Assembly: GCA_964017145.1 (NCBI GenBank)
Contig: OZ024842.1
Location: forward strand, 1,922,001-1,986,000
DNA from: Agrocybe praecox
Lineage: Eukaryota; Basidiomycota; Agaricomycetes; Agaricales; Agrocybaceae
DNA length: 64,000 nt
Direction: 5' to 3'
Translations under genes and position numbers: made by a program
Part shown: positions 57,761 through 64,000 of the stretch, one piece after another
How the letters are laid out: each line of letters opens with the position of its first letter
Numbering within the stretch: the stretch's first letter is position 1
The notes under the pieces: generated by a model
Told to the model about the DNA's origin: nothing
Database searches by the model: none
Seen by the model: only the letters and a program-made list of their open reading frames with translations

Positions 57761-59753
57761 ATGGGTACATCTCACTTGAAGCCACCTTCTGGTGAGTTTG
57801 ATTAAGTTGAACGTTGCCGATAACAGTGGTTTCATTGTACTATGCTCTTCGTTTCAGACAAGGTCTCGACATCCAAGACACAAGCTGCTGGAGACGACGA
57901 GGGCCCTTTACCGTCTGGCTGGGATTCAGGCTATGACCACAAGGGCAGGAAATACTACTTGGACCACAACACGCGTACTTCTACTTGGGTGAGGCCAGTT
58001 TGCACACAAGCGTACCCGGAAGATGCACCTTTGCCTGCAGGATGGGAATGGCGCCTAGATGCTAAAGGCAGGAAATACTATTTGAACCACAACAATCATA
58101 CGACGACATGGATCCGGCCGCCGCCTTTGGACGTTGTAGCAGATCATGAAGGACTCGGCCCACTTCCTCCAGGTTGGGAAATAAGGACACTGCCAGGGAA
58201 CCAGAGCACATACTTTGTGGATCATAATACCAAAACCACGACCTGGAAGGATCCGCGCAAGGCAGAGTATCTGAAGGAAATGGACTCGCTTTCTCTGTTT
58301 CGAAGAAAACTTCTTTACCTGCATCGGATGCAGCGCCAGGAGATAAAACCTGGTCATTTCTTGATCAACATTCGAAGAAGCCATATCCTGCAAGATAGTA
58401 TTTCTCGGTATAAGGAAGCCACAGTGGCCGATCTCAAACGCCGACCTGTAGTATCTTTCCAACCTGGGGGAATATCGAAGCAAAAGAATTCAATCAGGTC
58501 CGTCTGACTCTCCTCGATTCTTGCATTGGATATTACATTGCTTAAGCGCCGCAAATCAGAGAATGGCTCGAAATCTTGTTGGAGAAGCTTCTGGATCCGG
58601 AGCTCGGATTCTTTGTCAAGGACCCCACCACGCATGCTTTATCAATCAACTCAAATTCCAATACGATACCCAGACGTCTAGAGTACTTCAAGTTCATTGG
58701 ATTTATCTATGGCATGTCCATTTTTCACGGATTGCTGATAGATCCTAGCCTTGTGCCGATTATATACCCAATAATTCTCTCTGCTGGCACTCAGCTAACG
58801 CCACCAGAGAGGGAAGCCCTACTCAAATCATCCACCGATGGGAAGGTGATCCGGTATGTCATTCATTTCCTGATTGTTTTGAAGTCAAAAAGCTTATTGT
58901 ATTCCGTTTTATTAATTAACAAAAGACAACCCAACGAGAAACGCACATTTAATACATTTAGACTTCTCAATAGACGGACACAGAAACCTTTCTCCATCGA
59001 AATTAAAGAGGACGTGACAGAGGGCTTGGAGTTTGTCAACGTTGAGGAGGAGGAGGAGCTGATCGACACCATAGTTGTTCAAAAACATGTAGGCAAGGCA
59101 GCGCCGCAGCTACACGCTTTTTTGCATGGTTTCCGGGATTTAATTCATCGGCGAGATGTGTTCTTTGGATACAGTCAGACCGAAGTAGAGAAGCTTATTG
59201 GGGGTGTCTCTTTACTCGACATGTGTGTATTTTCGTCCTAATGGCTTTGAGGAACACGTTAGCTGACTACCGTTCACCCCTTAGGGAACAATGTTCTGCA
59301 AACTCCGCGAACGACGACAACGATGACAGTAATTCTAAGGAATCTGACATTCATCTTCAATGGTTTTGGAAGATAGTGAACTCCTGGCCTCTCTCTCGTC
59401 AACATTCACTGTTTCACTACGTGACTGGCCTCAAACGGGTACCGGCAACAGATCAGATAAAGGTGATGAAAGCGCCAGACGGTGACATTCGTCGTGTCAC
59501 CATCCTTGGGAATGTAGAACGTACTGTGCCGATAAAGTATGACGATACCCCGGAGCATATTCTCTTCATTCCTCCATTTGACACCTATGAGATTATGGAA
59601 GATAGCTTGATTTCTGTTATCCATGACTGTAGCTGGGTGAGTAGACTGCCAAATAATCAATCGTTTTTGTTGGTCTAACGCTGGTGCTGGAATGAAAAGC
59701 AGGATGCATCATTTGCCTCTGATTTCGAGGATCTGTCGTTGGATAGAGTTTAG
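57761..59753 (+). CDS. Three-WW HECT protein lacking the catalytic cysteine (pseudo-ligase, Nedd4/Rsp5-like)
   Basis: Six exons (57761-57791, 57858-58497, 58560-58853, 58962-59222, 59285-59636, 59703-59753) keep phase and give 542 residues. Three WW domains come first: [40 protein letters not shown] and [20 protein letters not shown], each with the second aromatic in TSTW or TTTW. The HECT N-lobe follows ([40 protein letters not shown]) and the C-lobe ([32 protein letters not shown]). Where active ligases have H-T-C-F-N-R-L-D-L-P, this reads H-I-L-F-I-P-P, so residue 502 is Leu instead of Cys. The normal N-terminal C2 domain is absent. Family knowledge says the cysteine is essential for the thioester. 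It may act as a WW adaptor or dominant regulator of Rsp5 targets. Confidence 0.82.
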
Positions 59754-60189
59754 TTACATATGTAATGCCCTTTCATTTCATCGAAGACTTTCATTCGGTC
59801 ATTTTTCGCATTTATGTAACATATCACAGAGGAAGGGAGCAAACAGTCTTATAACTATTATCTATCCACTTTTTTTTTTCACGCTTGTATTTGTAGAAAT
59901 CTAGTATGTACATACATTAATAATGCCAAAGGAGTGCTACAGATCGCCTCGATGTCCAGATGAGCACGAAGATGGTTGGTTGTCAATGAAAAAAAAACAA
60001 GAAAATGAGTAATAATGATACAAGTGTACAGTGGGAAGTGCACAAGGGGAATGGTAATGCAGGTTTGGTTGAATGAAAGTACAATGTGGAAGGAAATTAC
60101 TAAAGCAGAGCAGTGAATATGGTATGTCGTAAAGAACATGGTTAGAGCAGGGATAGTCGTTTTGTCGTCAAAAATCTAAGGGAAACAAT
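59754..60189. other. Convergent intergenic region
   Basis: The 3' ends of the WW-HECT gene and PRM1 face each other. A poly-T run (about 59870-59880) follows the first. No coding frame was recognised. Confidence 0.4.
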
Positions 60190-63100
60190 TCATAAAGCGT
60201 GTACGAACGGATTCGTGGGTACGCTTTGCCGTGAACCTGCACCTGAGGCGTGGTCGATGGTCACTCTGTGCTCATCATCGAAAGGAGTGATAAAAGGGTT
60301 AACATTTGAACTTTGACGAGCGTGTGTAGTGGTGAGGAGACGTGTCATAGGGGTAGTGGGTTGATCTGGCTCGTTCTCATTGGCTATCGGCACGAGCGAG
60401 GTCCTTGAAGAATGGATGGAATCACCTGGAATCGCGTTAGTGACTCGCCACTGTGACGTGGTCGTCCCCATCGAGGATGCGCGTTTATGGAAATCGGAAC
60501 GCGAAGGAGGAGACAGAGTGATCTGAGGCTGGTACATAGCAGGAGGAGAATTTTGGCGTTGCTTGCGTTCGATCTCTGCTTGTATGTGAGGATGGCGCGG
60601 AGGGCGCGGACGCGTGAACTCTGGGCTATCAAAGCCATTATACAGAGGAATGGGTAATACAGTAGCAACTGCAGGCCTTGTAGAATCTTCATACACAGGT
60701 CCCACATCTAGCGGGATGCTGTGAACTTGTTCTCTCGGCCTGATGGGAGCCTGGAGAGTTGGATAGTAGGAAGGCGCTTCCGATTCTTGGACCTGTAACG
60801 CGGATACAGGCATGTTGGGTTGGACAGGCGACAGAATCTTCGTCCAACCTGCTTGCCTTGGATCAGGCGACATAGACCAATGCGATTTCGGCAGCTCTTT
60901 CTTCGGAGGAGGTCCGTACTTGTCAATCGCTCGTTGTGTATAGATTTGTAGCTTGGGGCGTGTCTGCTCAGGCTTTGTGGTCGTTGCATACTGGTCCCAA
61001 AAATCGCTGTTAGGTTCATCGGCCTCCTTGTTCTTCCTGGTCAGCAGTCCTCCCATTTTGCTGTACCAAGCGGTGTCCCTGTGGTTTGTACTGACGGGCT
61101 CACTCGGAGAAAGAGGAACAGACAACTCGTCCTCAGTACCATCTTTCTTGAGTCTCTCCCCTCGACGAAGGGCCTTGCGCCCGAGGGCAAGAAGCTTGGC
61201 TGGGCCACTTTTCTTTTCAGGTTCTTGAACCTCAGGGTGGGTCGAATTCTCAACATTGTTCTGAACTTCAGATTCGGCCGATTTGGAATCATTCTGGTTG
61301 GTAGGTGAATTCGACCTGGAGGCCCAGAAAGGTTTGAAAATGCTCGCTCTAGGAGATGGAAGAGGAGAGAAAGAGTGGAAGTCCTTCTTCTCGTCCTTAG
61401 CTCTGCCGACATTTCCACCACTACCAACATTGTAAGCTCCGATGGATTCAAGTCCATCACGCTGCTCCGCCTGCCATTTTTTGCGACCTCTTTGCTGAAG
61501 GTAAGGTCGGCCGACGGTGTGCCAAAGAAGGAAACAGATACCCATGAGGATGACGAAACCCCAAAGACCCATGAAAATAGCAAACATTATGCGTTCCTTT
61601 CTCAAAGAAGCAGCATAGGAATTGACGAGACGACCAATGAGACCCTCATTATCACCATCACCTCCTCCGATTGCAGCCTGGGCGATAGGCTGCGAGACTT
61701 CGTTAACTGAGTCGGGCGACAAGATAAGAACAGTCTCGTTGACTCGAGGAATGTCAACATGAAGATTGTCATGCAAAAAAGTAAGGGCGCTTTCTATGGC
61801 ATCAACTTTGCCCCCAATGAAGCACTTGAGGAAGTCACTGACGGGAGCTTCGAGGATAGTGCCTCCAAATACGGTTGTAACTGCATTCTGGATATCATCG
61901 TAGAACGTATTGATCGTGTCATTCAGCGTCGTAGTGGTGCCGTTGACCCACCCGAAGAGACCGTTGTTTATCGTAGATTGAATGTCATCGACACGGCCGT
62001 TAACTTCATTGGCGTAAAAGCTCGATTGATTATACATGCTTTGATTGATTGCAGTAGCAATGGTCGCTGAATAATCCGCAGTGGTGGAAGCTGCCCGGTC
62101 TTGATATTTGGCAACAAGAGGACCCAGAGCCATCAGTTGGATTTGGACGGACAGAAGACCAAAGAACCCAATGAGGAAGCATGCCAGCGCTGGTGCATGG
62201 AAGATGTAGTTGAAAAACCATTGCGTGTGGGTATGCTGAGTAGGCGTCAATTTAAAGCGAGCCGACATTATGTTGGTAATCTTGGTAATTAAAGGATGCT
62301 CAGAGTTGGCATGAAGCATAAGGAGATTGTGGTCGCTCATGGTGATCTGAGGCGCAGAGGAATTAGATTTGGTGTGCACCATGGTGGGATCAGTCATCCA
62401 AGCCTCGCGTGTGTACTGAAGATGCTTCTTCATACATCTCCATTTGTACCAGGTTAAGAGGCAGTTGAGACCGATGAGGACGAGGGCGAGGAGAATGATA
62501 ATGACCACTCCAATCTTTGCAATCTTGATGAAGTCGCGTCCTATGTCATCAATGACCGAGGTGTCAAGATCGGTACAAAAGGTGAGCCTCGTAAGCTCTG
62601 GAACAGGGAGACCTTCTGGTGCTAATGTGATGTTCGCAAAGGTGTCATTTATATCCTTTTTCAGGAGCTCGAACGGGGTGTCAATCCTGAAGATACATCA
62701 GTTGCAATACAAGGCAAATGGGTACACTAGAACTTACACGTCTTCAATAGCGTCTTTGATATCAGCAACGGAGGGGATTGATGAATTAAGCTTGGTCAAA
62801 GCATCAGTAAAAGATGACGGAAGGGAAACATTTTGCAGAGCATCCAGATTAGGGACACCAATGGTAGGAACAGTAATATCGGAGAAGGGGTTGATTTTGT
62901 TAACTGCGTCAATAGCACCCTTGATGACATTGTTGGCAGAGGATATATCATTTTGGATGCTCGTCCTCAGTCCATTGGCGACGGTCCCAAGAACTTGATT
63001 GATCTGCGAGTATATATCGTCAATTTAACAAACAACGTAATGTTAGAATCATACGAACCTCATCAACAGCACCAATCATGATAGCAAGTCCACCCCGCAC

Positions 63101-63538
63101 AACTAATTCCAAGAAGCAAAGGAATGTTGACCTATAAAGGTCCACAATGAAGTTTATGATGACTTCCATCACAGTCAAGGCAAGAACGAGAGCGGCACGA
63201 GCTGCATTCAACGAGCCATTGACCGCATCGGCATATTGCTTGTTGGTAGCGAGGGCCATAAACCGCGGCATGCTTGCTGCAGAGGTAGCGGCTTGTTCTG
63301 CGGCCTTGCAACTTGTGAGGAGATCATCCTTTGCGCCAACGATTGCGTTCTGAGCATCAGCCAGAGAGAGTTGGAGACGGAAGGCGACAAAGATAAGGGA
63401 AAGAATAGGATAGGCAAGCCATGTCAACGACAGTAGATGAGGAAGCTGTAAGTAGGGCGTAAGTGTGGTGGTCATGTAGGATGTGGTCGAGTGAGCGTCG
63501 TAGGTAGGAGGGGGTAACTGATTCCAGTTGGAGGACAT
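60190..63538 (-). CDS. PRM1: Plasma membrane fusion protein Prm1
   Basis: Three exons (63538-63059, 63003-62738, 62686-60190) keep phase and give 1,080 residues. The N-terminus [20 protein letters not shown] leads to [20 protein letters not shown], the first membrane helix. Others follow: [20 protein letters not shown] region, [40 protein letters not shown] and [20 protein letters not shown]. Extracellular loops are rich in N-glycosylation sites ([18 protein letters not shown]) and contain conserved FCTDLDT-type cysteines. The roughly 480-residue cytosolic tail after the last helix is much longer than in yeast (661 total). Prm1 promotes plasma-membrane fusion during mating and hyphal fusion. 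The N-terminal PPPTY is a PPxY motif, a possible WW ligand. The start at MSSNWNQLP is the first ATG of the frame. Confidence 0.92.
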
Positions 63539-64000
63539 GAAGCGCGACGTGGATCGACCTGCGAAGACGCGGGAAAGGATAAAAGAAGAAAAGGGAGGAA
63601 GAAAAAGAAGGAGGTCGTTCTTTTGAGAACAGTGCCCATCGCTTCGTATTGTCTTCTCGAAATGACCATGACCGCCGGATACAACCAAATCTTTGTTTAG
63701 CGAATTAGGACAATGGCTTATTGTGACAATTATGTCACATACTGTCACAATGGTCGGCTTCACTTGCCGCAAGCCTGTCCTCGCTTATCCTTAACTAATG
63801 TTCGTAATAGTTTACGTTCGCCCTTCTGATCACCGGAACGGGGCTTGCTGCAGCGCCGAAGAATCTTTCTTTCAACTTCCTCATGTTGAACAACGACCGC
63901 CTTTCTAAAAGAACAAGAGCTCCGCTCTCCATTTTTACCTAGTATCGCCCCCGGGCGTATAACTTTCAAATCCATCCACTTCTTTGTCTTCCACAACGCC
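63539..64000. other. Upstream flank of PRM1
   Basis: This is the promoter side of PRM1 to the window edge. A TGTGACA pair with an inverted partner (TGTCACA), near 63720-63750, could be a regulatory palindrome. The frame at 63760-63996 on the minus strand is Lys/Arg-rich and might be the end of a further gene, but nothing identifies it. Confidence 0.35.

Noticed and set aside
63760..63996. Lys/Arg-rich minus-strand open frame at the window edge
   Set aside because: Could be the end of a neighbouring gene, but with the 5' part outside the window nothing supports it.

Overview
The window is intron-dense nuclear DNA from a filamentous fungus, most probably a mushroom-forming basidiomycete (Agaricomycetes). 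The main reasons are many introns of about 50-60 bases with GT..AG ends, tightly packed genes on both strands, and families typical of that group: a transmembrane protein with repeated glycine/serine-rich extracellular modules, a C14 caspase-like gene, an Mga2/Spt23 factor, Prm1 and Gyp1. No bacterial-style operons, tRNA, rRNA or CRISPR were seen. Gene models were spliced by eye, so inner exon borders are provisional.

Layout. 0-12.2 kb: truncated membrane protein (-), large acidic protein ending in a HicA-like module (+), a possible meiotic Rec114-like gene (-) sharing a 79-base promoter with a VanZ-like membrane protein (+), a mitochondrial Mmc1-like protein (-), and a secreted double-psi beta-barrel protein (-). 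12.4-14.0 kb: a non-autonomous DNA transposon with perfect 134-bp terminal inverted repeats and a 6-bp target-site duplication. 14.9-27.7 kb: Mga2/Spt23-type ER-anchored transcription factor (+), Nup50 nucleoporin (+), Gyp1-type RabGAP (-), RraA-like aldolase (+), DNA polymerase kappa (-). 28.1-38.4 kb: caspase-like protein (-), a 552-bp foldback repeat, Atg6/Beclin (+), glutamate-cysteine ligase (+), an unrecognised gene (-), ATP synthase delta subunit (+). 39.1-48.3 kb: a large protein joining an SRA/PUA-like region, zinc-binding cysteines and an AlkB-type 2-oxoglutarate dioxygenase (+), convergent with a PH-domain/coiled-coil protein (-). 49.3-57.4 kb: two Hsp20-domain paralogues in opposite orientation around 4.8 kb of gene-poor DNA, then a secreted triplicate-repeat protein. 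57.8-63.5 kb: a three-WW HECT protein whose catalytic cysteine position is leucine, and the cell-fusion protein Prm1 (-).

Most genes are independent housekeeping loci and not one pathway. Possible functional links: Mga2 carries a PPxY motif of the kind bound by WW domains of Rsp5/Nedd4 ligases, and Prm1 also has one near its N-terminus, while a WW-HECT (pseudo)ligase lies in the same window. The most novel-looking items are the SRA-like/AlkB fusion, the cysteine-less HECT protein, the transposon with identical ends, and the HicA-like tail on a eukaryotic protein.
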